From a virus, in the IMG/VR virus record IMGVR_UViG_3300019752_000022, positions 1 to 22,652 of that record: a stretch of 22,652 nt of DNA, one strand, 5' to 3'. Every line of letters starts with the position of its first letter. Position 1 is the stretch's first letter. Shown one piece after another: positions 8,668 to 15,775 of this stretch. The position numbers and the translations under genes were made by a program. A model generated the notes under the pieces. That model was not told the origin of the DNA, did not search any database, and saw only the letters and a list, made by a program, of their open reading frames with translations.

Positions 8668-11244
8668 ATGACCAGATACAATACCGGCAACCCGGTGCCA
8701 TCAGCCGACCCGCGCGACGCGAGCGACAATGCCAATGTTTTTGATGAGTTTGTAAACTCAGACTCTCAATCCACAAGCAATAGACTAGGGCAATCGCGCC
8801 GTACGATATCTGGGCTCGAGTCGGAAATTCAGGCGCGAATTGACAGCGCCCTTGCAAATTACGCAACATTGACGAATCGAGGCGACTGGACTACGTCGAC
8901 GGCATATAACGAGGGCGATCTCTGGCGTAATGTCGACACGTGGTATCTGGTGCCAGCTAGTTACACATCAGGAGCTAGTGCGGCTGCCGATATTGCAAAT
9001 GGCGACGCGATCGAATACACAAACGTTAATCGGGTGCAAAACGTCGTCAGCACATCTGACATGCAACTTGTCCCCGTCATATATAATTCCCAGAGTGTCT
9101 ATTTGTCCGATGGCGTCAGGTCTGGCGGGTTTTCTTGGGATGACTCTGACCTGTCAGACTATGTGTCCATCGATGCGTTCCAGGGGGTTTACGTTGCCCC
9201 ATCTTCAGATCCAACCGGGGCTTCTGGTTGCTGGGTTCGTGACAGTATTAAAAACTACATATCGACAAATATGTTCGGAGTACCTGCCGACGGATCAAAT
9301 GGAAATATTAGAATACAGGCAGCATATGCCCTTTCCGTCTTCATGGATGTTGCCTTTAAATATGACGCTGGCTCATATCTGCAGGATACGCTATACAGAA
9401 AAAACAGCCTGCCAATTCTTTCTTCGGGAAAAACGAACACAATAATCAGAGGCCTTCCTGGTAAAGATGTGTTCTCGTGGGATAATTCAGCATCGCGCGA
9501 GCGAGTTGTAACGGGCGCTGAAATAGAACCAATGACAATATTTGTTGATGGGTCTACAGATACGAGAGACACGATATATGCAGACCGTTGTAATTATTCC
9601 GGTGACAATATCGGTCCTATTGCGATATCACGGGGAGACCCTGATCTTGTAATCGACAACGGGATATTAAATAACAGCATCGGTGGATGCAGAATACAAT
9701 CAGTTGCTGATGCAACAGGCACGGCGGCAACAAACTGTATTCATAACGGCACAAATATCGAAAATGGCCTTGATGTTCAAAGTTTAGATTTTGGCATATT
9801 TGACCCTGTATATGGGTGTCGGCGCGTATCGTCTGTATCTTCCGATACCATCACCATTGACGCCGCGAAATTGGCGGAAATAAGGACTCGACAAGACAAC
9901 CCGTTGGCGATTGGCGATTCAGTATGTCTGATATTTAACGTAAATGATAATCCAGCGGAAACGGAAAGGCCTAATACTCGCTATTTAATATCGGCAATAA
10001 CACCAACCACAATCACAGTTACGACAGTTACGGGGGATCCGATAGTATTCTCCACTAGCCCTTCCCCGTGCTGGCTGGTTCCATCTGGTGCTGAAGGTGC
10101 TGAGGCGGGTGCAGATGGGGCTGTTTTTAATGCACCCAAGCTGACGACGAATAAAAACGGCTTCTCGTTCATGGATGCTATTGATATGAAATGGATAGCG
10201 CCTCGCCATTTTTATAGACAGCATTTTGGCGATCTTTTGAATGGCGAATATTTTGGAGATAATATTGCTAGAGCTGCGGGATTAAGGAACAAGCTTGGCC
10301 CTATGTATTGTGAGGGGCCATTCGACAATTCATATTCAAACAAATCGACTGCGCGACTTGAGAACAACAATTGCGAGCTTGATGGCTTGTGGATAGCAAA
10401 CCTTTCAAATGTAGATAATATCCACATTGACTTGTCGGGGTCTAATTGCGTTGCGAATCGAGGGTTGTTTTTCGGTGGCCTAAGGATAACCGGGGATAAC
10501 AATGAGATTTCCGGCGCTGTGTTATCCCCCTCTGTTGTGGACGATCAGGGTGTTGAAAACGTATTCATACAAACTGATGATCCGGGTACAAGCTCAACAC
10601 TGACCGGGACATTTCCAAGTCAACTGACAGGCCTGCTTAATGACAAACTTGTTAATTCGATTGGTTCGCTTGGAAAGGGAGACATTGACAATATAAGCCG
10701 TTGGACTCCCAAATCCTATTCCAATCAAGGCGGAGGTGTTTCGATATCGACAGACCCGACAGCGGATTATTCACAGCATATCAGGTCTGATTCGGAGTCT
10801 GCGCTATTTGCAACCAGGAGGGTCAACGGCCAGCCAATTAAAACCGGAGTTAATATCGCGGCTGATTTAGTAGTGCTGACTGCAAGAGTAAGGTCAAACA
10901 CTGCAACGACTGCAGCAATTGGCGTGCAATCCATTGGTGGTAATACGGTGCCTTACCAGCAATCCAGCCCTGTCTCTGTTAATCCAGGGGAGTGGGTAGA
11001 GCTTAATATTGTTGCTGATTTATCAGCTGCAACATATGATAGTGAACTGCAGATAAATATTATATTTGCAGCGCCTGGCATTATCGATCTCAACTGGATT
11101 AAATCGGTGCAGATGCTAAAGGCGGTTTCTGGAGATAAAATAGTAACTCATCGAGTCATAGCCTTAAGCCCTGATGGGACGCTATACGAACTAACCCCGC
11201 CGAACGGCGGCGGGGCTGCTGCATGGGTGGCATATAGCAACTGA
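8668..11244 (+). CDS. Tailspike / tail fibre protein with N-terminal tail-attachment domain
   Basis: An 858-aa protein ending the late operon. The N-terminus MTRYNTGNPVPSADPRDASD followed by NANVFDEFVNS is a widespread virion-attachment module. Next come a coiled-coil-like stretch (SGLESEIQARIDSALANY), a small beta module (GDWTTSTAYNEGDLW), and a large region rich in Asn, Gly, Ser and Ile that fits a right-handed beta-helix spike. The C-terminal part reads as beta-sandwich. A GGAG at 8655-8658 is nine bases before the ATG and lies inside the preceding gene. From about 9250 the sequence is more AT-rich than the gene before it (sampled lines about 40 % versus 55 % GC), suggesting domain exchange. 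No catalytic residues of a depolymerase can be assigned by eye. Confidence 0.82.
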   Translation: MTRYNTGNPVPSADPRDASDNANVFDEFVNSDSQSTSNRLGQSRRTISGLESEIQARIDSALANYATLTNRGDWTTSTAYNEGDLWRNVDTWYLVPASYTSGASAAADIANGDAIEYTNVNRVQNVVSTSDMQLVPVIYNSQSVYLSDGVRSGGFSWDDSDLSDYVSIDAFQGVYVAPSSDPTGASGCWVRDSIKNYISTNMFGVPADGSNGNIRIQAAYALSVFMDVAFKYDAGSYLQDTLYRKNSLPILSSGKTNTIIRGLPGKDVFSWDNSASRERVVTGAEIEPMTIFVDGSTDTRDTIYADRCNYSGDNIGPIAISRGDPDLVIDNGILNNSIGGCRIQSVADATGTAATNCIHNGTNIENGLDVQSLDFGIFDPVYGCRRVSSVSSDTITIDAAKLAEIRTRQDNPLAIGDSVCLIFNVNDNPAETERPNTRYLISAITPTTITVTTVTGDPIVFSTSPSPCWLVPSGAEGAEAGADGAVFNAPKLTTNKNGFSFMDAIDMKWIAPRHFYRQHFGDLLNGEYFGDNIARAAGLRNKLGPMYCEGPFDNSYSNKSTARLENNNCELDGLWIANLSNVDNIHIDLSGSNCVANRGLFFGGLRITGDNNEISGAVLSPSVVDDQGVENVFIQTDDPGTSSTLTGTFPSQLTGLLNDKLVNSIGSLGKGDIDNISRWTPKSYSNQGGGVSISTDPTADYSQHIRSDSESALFATRRVNGQPIKTGVNIAADLVVLTARVRSNTATTAAIGVQSIGGNTVPYQQSSPVSVNPGEWVELNIVADLSAATYDSELQINIIFAAPGIIDLNWIKSVQMLKAVSGDKIVTHRVIALSPDGTLYELTPPNGGGAAAWVAYSN
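11195..11215. terminator. GC-rich hairpin between convergent operons (candidate terminator)
   Basis: CCCCGCCG at 11195-11202 pairs perfectly with CGGCGGGG at 11208-11215 around the loop AACGG. It lies inside the last codons of the spike gene and about 35 bases beyond the stop of the opposing minus-strand gene. There is no U-run on the plus strand; on the minus strand it is followed by GTTAGTTCG, weakly T-rich. It could slow both converging transcripts. Confidence 0.4.
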
Positions 11245-11250
11245 CTGAAG

Positions 11251-11601
11251 CTAGCGATGCCCAGTCCCGTAGCCTCCGCCTGGGTGCCCTTGTGGTGCCT
11301 GTGGTGGTTGCTGGGCGTACTGCTGCTGTGGCTGTTGCGCTGGTGGTTGCTGGCATCCGCCTTGCGTTGGTTGTTGCTGTGGTGCCGGTTGTTGCCCTTG
11401 CTCCTGCTGTTCGTAGGCGTTGAATTTCGTCACACCGTGCGGCCCCCATAGCTCGCCAAATTGATAAACTGAACCATCATCCCCCTGCATTGTTACCAGC
11501 TCGCCGATTGTGCGATAGCGGTTTTTTTGCTGGCCAGTCTGGCGGTCTTGATACGTGCCGGTGACCACGGTGATGTTTTCTTTTTTGAGAACTTGTCCCA
11601 T
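11251..11601 (-). CDS. Small protein with Gln/Pro-rich tail; candidate single-strand DNA-binding protein
   Basis: A 116-aa protein, last gene of the leftward recombination operon. The first ~60 residues form a compact beta-rich domain (ENITVVTGTYQDRQTGQQKN, then RYRTIGELVTMQGDDGS, then YQFGELWGPHG). The rest is low-complexity Gln, Pro and Gly (about residues 64-116), like the disordered linker of SSB proteins, but there is no acidic DDDIPF-type tip. A GGAG six bases upstream of the ATG supports the start. Its place behind an exonuclease and an annealing protein suggests ssDNA work. No family was recognised with certainty, so the SSB idea is an inference. Confidence 0.6.
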   Translation of the reverse strand: MGQVLKKENITVVTGTYQDRQTGQQKNRYRTIGELVTMQGDDGSVYQFGELWGPHGVTKFNAYEQQEQGQQPAPQQQPTQGGCQQPPAQQPQQQYAQQPPQAPQGHPGGGYGTGHR

Positions 11602-11646
11602 TTCTTACTCCAGCATTGCGCCCCGCCATGCAGGGCTTTGGTTGAA

Positions 11647-12285
11647 TTACTTGATCAATTCGACTTTTGATTTTACCAGTTCGGCGAATGCCAGAACCCG
11701 CTCTGATAGCGTTTTGATGTAATCATCATCACGATGCACTCGGACGACGAAAAGACGCGCTTTGCTGTCTTGCGGTATGCGCGGGTCAAAGCTCACGAAG
11801 TCGCACCAGTCGCGCTCTGCAAGCCAGAGATTGCCTTGCACTTGCGGCATGTGCTCCTTCGGCATTTCGCCATGGAGGACGGTCTTTAGATGCACTGCCG
11901 GGTTGTATGGGCACTTGATTTCAATAGCCCCGTCGTCGCCAACAAAACCATCGGACGAAGCGCCAATCAGGCCATTTTCATGAATCACAATGCCAGTCTC
12001 GACAACATCAACCCCACGGGTCAGCTCATACTCAAGCCGTGCCAGAGGCTCGTTCTCGTGACCCCAGTCCAGTGATGCCGCGCTTGCGCTTCGATGTTCT
12101 CCGGTCAGCGTCTCGGCCACCAACTCGCAAAGGTATGACATGGCAACTTCCGACAGCTTTCCCGCCTCCTGGTCTTTCTTGGCTCGCGGCTGCGTCAGAA
12201 CATCTCTGAACCGGCTGGCAGTAACGAGACCCAGACGGGCCTCGTGCCATTCTTGCGAGCCTTGGGCGACGTCAAGAATCTGCAT
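11647..12285 (-). CDS. YqaJ-like / lambda exonuclease-type recombination nuclease
   Basis: A 212-aa nuclease of the YqaJ viral recombinase type, a 5'-3' dsDNA exonuclease that makes 3' overhangs for an annealing partner. Motifs are QGSQEWHEARLG (residues 8-19), WGHENEPLAR (74-83), GASSDGFV with the metal-binding Asp (108-115), and IEIKC with Glu and Lys (121-125), followed by HMPQVQGNLWLA, as in the family. The start taken is the ATG at 12285, with AAGGG eight bases upstream; a GTG at 12294 would add three residues. It overlaps the end of the ERF gene by 14 bases, so the two are co-translated. Confidence 0.9.
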   Translation of the reverse strand: MQILDVAQGSQEWHEARLGLVTASRFRDVLTQPRAKKDQEAGKLSEVAMSYLCELVAETLTGEHRSASAASLDWGHENEPLARLEYELTRGVDVVETGIVIHENGLIGASSDGFVGDDGAIEIKCPYNPAVHLKTVLHGEMPKEHMPQVQGNLWLAERDWCDFVSFDPRIPQDSKARLFVVRVHRDDDYIKTLSERVLAFAELVKSKVELIK

Positions 12286-13033
12286 CGCCAGCACCCTTGG
12301 TCTTCTTGAGCATTGAAATCAGGTCTGCCGCCGCCTTTTTGCCAATCTGGCTAAACTCAAACTCAGAGCCGGGAGGCCACCCTAGTGACAGACACAATTG
12401 CTTTTTGACCTTGGCCTCATCAACGCCCTTTTCATCAATTAGCCGCATGATCTCAAGAGCCTGAGAGCTATCCGTCGGCTCGTTAGCCTGCTGCCCTGCC
12501 ATACGCCCATCATGGTCAGGGTCGGCGGTCACGATGCCGAACGCACCACATAGAGCGTAACGGCGCAGGTATGTCACTGCTGACCCAATGGCTTGGATGG
12601 TGCTTTTCTTGCCGCCGTCGTCTGCCGGTGCTTCCACCGTGGTTCTTTCGGCATGGCCGCTTGCATGAGTGGCAATGCAGGTCACAGAAATAATCCCATC
12701 ACCCTGTTTTTGCTCAAACCGGTACATCAAGCCTAACTCTGACATGAGCTGTTTGGTCTGGGCGATAATGTCGCCAATGGGCGCGTAGGTGTAATTGTGC
12801 CCCTGCTTCATGGCCTTAATAACGGGGCATTGCATCTGGAACTGGCCCATGGCGTTAATGAACGCCTTCTCGGCCTCTCTGGCATTCCAGCGCTCCTCCA
12901 GAGCCATCATTCGTTCCAGCTTTTCAATGTCGGCATCTGGAGACATCACAACTTGATGAATCATCTGCATCGGCGACGCCGGTACTTGCGCCGCCTGCTC
13001 TGCTTGTTTCGTTAAATTATTGCCTGTCATCAT
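12272..13033 (-). CDS. erf: ERF-family single-strand annealing protein
   Basis: A 253-aa recombinase of the ERF family, which anneals complementary single strands during phage recombination and genome circularisation. The core motifs are YAPIGDII (about residues 83-90) and GSAVTYLRRYALCGAFGI (about 150-167), together with the upstream FINAMGQFQ segment. The C-terminus is a charged helix ending KKTKGAGDADS. Two adjacent ATG codons (13033 and 13030) follow an AAGGGG; the second gives a more usual spacing of seven bases. It works with the downstream YqaJ nuclease in the manner of lambda Red Exo/Beta. Confidence 0.92.
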   Translation of the reverse strand: MMTGNNLTKQAEQAAQVPASPMQMIHQVVMSPDADIEKLERMMALEERWNAREAEKAFINAMGQFQMQCPVIKAMKQGHNYTYAPIGDIIAQTKQLMSELGLMYRFEQKQGDGIISVTCIATHASGHAERTTVEAPADDGGKKSTIQAIGSAVTYLRRYALCGAFGIVTADPDHDGRMAGQQANEPTDSSQALEIMRLIDEKGVDEAKVKKQLCLSLGWPPGSEFEFSQIGKKAAADLISMLKKTKGAGDADS

Positions 13034-13041
13034 CCCACCCC

Positions 13042-13347
13042 TTAAATAATGTCGCTGTCTTCGTTTGCATCAACCGCCGCGCGCGCGGCCTGCCCTACAT
13101 AACCCTCAAGCATCGCCTGTATTTCGGCGTCCTTTACGATGTACTTCTTCAGTAGTCTGGCCATTGCAAAAACCTCTTGCTCTTCGACGTTCTGAAAGAA
13201 GGCATCCACCGCCTTTTCCAGAGTCACGCCATCCACAGCATGGCCAGCCAGCACCAGAGCCGTGATGCGGTCGGCCTGGTCTGCGCGGTATTCTTCGACC
13301 TGCTCAGCCTGTTCGCGGTCGAACAATATTCCTTCTTCGTTTTTCAT
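13042..13347 (-). CDS. Hypothetical acidic protein, first gene of the recombination operon
   Basis: A 101-aa protein of unknown function, rich in Glu, Asp and Ala and predicted mostly helical (EQAEQVEEYRADQADRITAL and EEQEVFAMARLLKKYIV). No motif was recognised. It is the promoter-proximal gene of the leftward operon, eight bases before the ERF gene, and its ATG lies about 29 bases from the predicted start of the leftward transcript. First-gene position in a Red-like operon is where phages often put nuclease inhibitors or recombination modulators, but nothing in the sequence shows such an activity here. Confidence 0.72.
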   Translation of the reverse strand: MKNEEGILFDREQAEQVEEYRADQADRITALVLAGHAVDGVTLEKAVDAFFQNVEEQEVFAMARLLKKYIVKDAEIQAMLEGYVGQAARAAVDANEDSDII

Positions 13348-13369
13348 CTTTCGCCTGTCCTTTTTCCTG

Positions 13370-13398
13370 TTGATTTGTCTGCATAGTACATATATAGT
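13370..13398 (+). promoter_or_regulatory. Rightward early promoter (pR-like)
   Basis: TTGATT at 13370-13375 and TATAGT at 13393-13398 are separated by 17 bases. Transcription would start near 13405, about 25 bases before the Cro-like ATG at 13430. The -35 lies in the left arm of the inverted repeat. Confidence 0.7.
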
Positions 13399-13411
13399 TT
13401 TAACAAATCAA
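13383..13411 (-). promoter_or_regulatory. Leftward promoter for the recombination operon (pL-like)
   Basis: On the minus strand, TTGATT (13411-13406) and TACTAT (13388-13383) are separated by 17 bases. Transcription would start near 13376, about 29 bases before the ATG at 13347. Its -35 is in the right arm of the inverted repeat and overlaps the region just downstream of the rightward start, so polymerase cannot occupy both promoters at once. Confidence 0.62.
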
Positions 13412-13429
13412 CAGAAAGCGAGACGAAAA

Positions 13430-13645
13430 ATGGAAATAAACACAGGTCTGGCATACCGCCGAATGGCCGAAAAACACGGTCAAACACAGAGGCAGGTTGC
13501 TGGCATTTGCGCAGTGTCAGCGCAAACCGCAAACCGCTGGTTTATGCGCAAAAATCAAAGCATTGCTCTCGCAAGTGACAACTGCAAAAAGCTGGGATGG
13601 GATTTTCTGGAGTTTATGGAATATGCAACGGGGAGGAAATCATGA
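13430..13645 (+). CDS. Cro-like helix-turn-helix regulator
   Basis: A 71-aa DNA-binding protein and first gene of the rightward operon. The HTH lies in residues about 17-38 (GQTQRQVAGICAVSAQTANR plus WF), preceded by LAYRRMAEKH. Size and position fit a Cro-type regulator that would bind the flanking inverted repeat and repress both promoters. The start is the ATG at 13430; the frame is open further upstream but that stretch crosses the promoter region. The upstream region is weak in Shine-Dalgarno (GAAAGCGAGACG). The stop overlaps the next small gene (ATGA). Confidence 0.75.
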   Translation: MEINTGLAYRRMAEKHGQTQRQVAGICAVSAQTANRWFMRKNQSIALASDNCKKLGWDFLEFMEYATGRKS

Positions 13646-13752
13646 CCTTCTGGGGTGCCTTGTTGCTAACGGCCCTTATTTTTGCTGCTCAATTAGTGGT
13701 CGTGATGATTTATAAAATATGCAAAGAGGGATGCGAAGATGGGTGGGATTGA
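13642..13752 (+). CDS. Tiny membrane protein (36 aa)
   Basis: A short gene with strong support: GGAGG five bases before the ATG and an ATGA overlap with the Cro-like stop. The product MTFWGALLLTALIFAAQLVV plus VMIYK has one hydrophobic helix (about residues 3-24), then a short cytoplasmic-type tail with two cysteines (KICKEGCEDGWD). No family was recognised. It is probably an inner-membrane peptide expressed early after infection or induction; its role is unknown. Confidence 0.6.
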   Translation: MTFWGALLLTALIFAAQLVVVMIYKICKEGCEDGWD

Positions 13753-13873
13753 ATATTTTTTCGCTGGCTGGATAACCGCACTGGTAATGATTGTTGGCGT
13801 CTCAATAGTGGGCGGCCTAATTGCCGCTCGCTTCATAATCACAGGAAGAGGTAAGAAAAATGCAAAATCATGA
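13739..13873 (+). CDS. Tiny membrane protein (44 aa)
   Basis: A second short membrane protein overlapping the previous gene by 14 bases in another frame. An AGAGGG lies eight bases before the ATG. The product has a hydrophobic helix (FFAGWITALVMIVGVSIVGG, about residues 7-26, continuing LIAARFII) and a basic tail (GRGKKNAKS), which suggests an N-out, C-in single-pass topology. It overlaps the start of the next gene by 14 bases. The function is unknown. Confidence 0.6.
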   Translation: MGGIEYFFAGWITALVMIVGVSIVGGLIAARFIITGRGKKNAKS

Positions 13874-14240
13874 CATCAAGGCGCTGGCTCTGGTTAACGG
13901 ACTTGCTCTAATGCCGAAACAGTCAGGCGATAATGATTTAGACAAGAACATCTACAACTTCGCCGAGGACATTGCTGAGCTGGCCACTGAACTGAAGGCC
14001 GAAAATCACGAAAAAGAAGTTGCCGGGCTGCTGCAGAAAATCGACGACATAGGCCGCCAGTGGGACGGTTGCAGTGCAGAAGTGATGCGTCTGCAAACGC
14101 GAGTAAGGCGTCTGGAGCATCAACTCAAGGTTTGCGCACTGGCATTGCAGATGGCCTCTGACCAGACCGCACAGGGCAACCCAATTCTGTCACAGCAAAC
14201 CGCCCAGGCCGCGATAGAAGCAAGAGGGTTGCTGAAATGA
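13860..14240 (+). CDS. Hypothetical helical protein
   Basis: A 126-aa protein without a recognised domain. A GGAAGAGGT lies just upstream of the ATG, supporting this start inside the end of the preceding small gene. The sequence is largely helical with a coiled-coil stretch in the middle (HEKEVAGLLQKIDDIGRQWD, then SAEVMRLQTRVRRLEHQLKV) and a Gln/Ala-rich C-terminus. It overlaps the next start (ATGA at 14237-14240). Position suggests an early accessory gene; no function is proposed. Confidence 0.7.
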   Translation: MQNHDIKALALVNGLALMPKQSGDNDLDKNIYNFAEDIAELATELKAENHEKEVAGLLQKIDDIGRQWDGCSAEVMRLQTRVRRLEHQLKVCALALQMASDQTAQGNPILSQQTAQAAIEARGLLK

Positions 14241-14950
14241 TAAACAGCTCAAACGAATGCAAGCCGAACAATAGCCCTGCTGCAAAATCAGTAGAAAAAA
14301 GCATCACTGGCGATGTAGAAAAATTCTTGGCGGCAGGTGGGGAAATAAAGACCCTGCCGTATGGCCCGGACACCAAAAAAGACCAGGCCGCCGAACCAAT
14401 AGACCTCTCCCGCTACTGCCCGAAGACTGGCGAGCGGCTTATGACCATGGCCGATATTGCGCACGAATTGGGTTGCGCAAAGAACACGGCGTCAAATTAT
14501 GTTCAAGACGCCATCAATACCGGGGCGATGAAGCCGCACTCCCATACAGTGTCCGTCAAATGCATCCCGTTTTCGGCATTCGAGGGCGTGATGATACGGG
14601 AGCAAGAAGCATGCGCTTGGCCGCGCAGTCAGTTCGTTGCTCTGGCTCGCTGGCTTGACATTGGCGATGACCTTTTTACCTGTGCTGACGTTTCATTCTT
14701 TTTGAGCCTTCACGGCCTGAATTACTCTGATGATGAGGTTCGGAGAATGACGAAGAAGCCGGGTTTCCCGGTACCTGCACGACTCGGAAGAGGCCGAAAG
14801 AAGCAGGGCCTGAGCGCCAACACCTTGGTTTTTTCGGAAAGCCAGAGGCAAGAATTTTTGACTGTATTGAATGGAAAAAATCCGCCGGTAAATAACCCGG
14901 CGGCAAGGCCTGTAGGGCTGGTGGCAAATCAACTGGAGAAATTGAAATGA
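14237..14950 (+). CDS. Helix-turn-helix DNA-binding protein
   Basis: A 237-aa protein with a helix-turn-helix at about residues 69-90 (MTMADIAHELGCAKNTASNY). The N-terminal segment KFLAAGGEIKTLPYGPD (29-45) matches a short motif common in phage and bacterial DNA-binding proteins. A second region (FTCADVSFFLSLHGLNYSDD, then PGFPVPARLGRGRKKQG) looks like another DNA-binding, excisionase-like segment with a basic patch. It is probably a transcriptional regulator. It starts in an ATGA overlap with the preceding gene and ends in one with the next, so it belongs to the rightward early operon. Its target is not evident. Confidence 0.7.
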   Translation: MINSSNECKPNNSPAAKSVEKSITGDVEKFLAAGGEIKTLPYGPDTKKDQAAEPIDLSRYCPKTGERLMTMADIAHELGCAKNTASNYVQDAINTGAMKPHSHTVSVKCIPFSAFEGVMIREQEACAWPRSQFVALARWLDIGDDLFTCADVSFFLSLHGLNYSDDEVRRMTKKPGFPVPARLGRGRKKQGLSANTLVFSESQRQEFLTVLNGKNPPVNNPAARPVGLVANQLEKLK

Positions 14951-15486
14951 GCAACAATATTAATCGGCAACCGGATTTTTCGCAAGCGCCAGAGGGCGCG
15001 ACGCATTACCATCATGGCGCGAGTGGAGTGGCCTGGTTTTCTGAGAGGGATAATGCGGTATACAGGTGGTCTGATGACAACGGGTGGCTGATATGGGCAA
15101 CATTAAAATACAACGCAAGAGTTCTGGTTAATGAGCTAACCCCAATCCCGGCGCAGCCAAACTGGAGCGGCGAGGGAAGGCCTCCGGTTGGTTCCATTGT
15201 TGAGTTTCATAGTTTTTTTGGAATTGCTCAGTTTCGTGATGGTACAGAATGCAGAGTTGTCAGCGCGGTTACTGATGGTGATGTTACTGTTGTGACCGCA
15301 AGTTTTGGGCCGCACGGCTATCACGCATTCGTCGGCGAATGCTTTCGCCCACTACGCACCGAGCGGGAAAAATTCATCGAGCGTTGCAAGGGGCTGGTTA
15401 TCGAGCCTCACAAATCCGAAATGCACATCTGCGCCGCTGCTATTTTTGATGACGGTGCACGTTTTGGCGGTGGCGACGATGAATAA
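14947..15486 (+). CDS. Hypothetical protein with N-terminal PDF/WS-KAP-GATHY module
   Basis: A 179-aa protein. The N-terminus carries a module (QPDFSQAPEGATHYHH ... YRWSDDNGWLIW ... LTPIP) that recurs in the next gene and in many phage accessory proteins of unknown function. The middle part (about residues 78-135) is beta-rich with a Gly/Pro segment (RPPVGSIVEFHSFFGIAQFR). The C-terminus ends in a Gly/Asp-rich tail. The start is in an ATGA overlap with the HTH gene. No enzymatic motif is visible. Confidence 0.68.
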   Translation: MSNNINRQPDFSQAPEGATHYHHGASGVAWFSERDNAVYRWSDDNGWLIWATLKYNARVLVNELTPIPAQPNWSGEGRPPVGSIVEFHSFFGIAQFRDGTECRVVSAVTDGDVTVVTASFGPHGYHAFVGECFRPLRTEREKFIERCKGLVIEPHKSEMHICAAAIFDDGARFGGGDDE

Positions 15487-15775
15487 ACCAGACTGGTCAA
15501 AAGCTCCCTCGGGGGCAACGCACTATCACCCGGTTAATAATATATGGCTGAGAAACATCAAGCCAGATTCATACGAGTGGACTGGAAACGGGGTCTGGAA
15601 ATACTCAGAGGAGCCTGTTTATTCATTCATGATATCTCAGCTAGTTGCAATACCACGGCGCTGCGACCTCGAGCCTTGGCGGCCACATGCCAACACACTA
15701 GGCGTCGCGGTTGCAACAGGGGCTGCGATACGGGCGAACATGGCAATACTCAGAATGATGAGGGCCTCTAAATGA
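15479..15775 (+). CDS. Hypothetical protein, paralogous KAP-GATHY module
   Basis: A 98-aa protein starting at the ATG at 15479, eight bases inside the preceding gene; the frame is open further upstream but there it overlaps a clear gene. MNKPDWSKAPSGATHYHP is nearly the same as the N-terminal module of the previous protein, followed by SYEWTGNGVWKYSEEP and LVAIP in the same order. After about residue 65 the tail is Ala/Arg-rich. The two neighbours are therefore partial duplicates. The function is unknown. Confidence 0.65.
   Translation: MNKPDWSKAPSGATHYHPVNNIWLRNIKPDSYEWTGNGVWKYSEEPVYSFMISQLVAIPRRCDLEPWRPHANTLGVAVATGAAIRANMAILRMMRASK

Larger units (their letters stand above)
13367..13414. 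repeat. Perfect 12-bp inverted repeat framing the divergent control region
   Basis: CTGTTGATTTGT at 13367-13378 is matched by its exact reverse complement at 13403-13414, with 24 bases between. Arm centres are 36 bases apart. The spacer itself is not palindromic. Each arm holds a TTGATT used as a -35 box, so the arms are candidate operators for the Cro-like protein encoded immediately to the right. Confidence 0.85.

Noticed and set aside
11257-11451. Plus-strand open frame antisense to the Gln/Pro-rich gene
   Set aside because: The Leu/Trp-rich product is the expected shadow of the CAG/CCA-rich coding strand.
13379-13402. LexA-type SOS box in the divergent promoter region
   Set aside because: No CTG-N10-CAG arrangement with the expected inner bases is present.
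13262-13429. Upstream extension of the Cro-like frame
   Set aside because: It runs antisense to the 101-aa gene and through the promoter region; ATG 13430 fits the operon.
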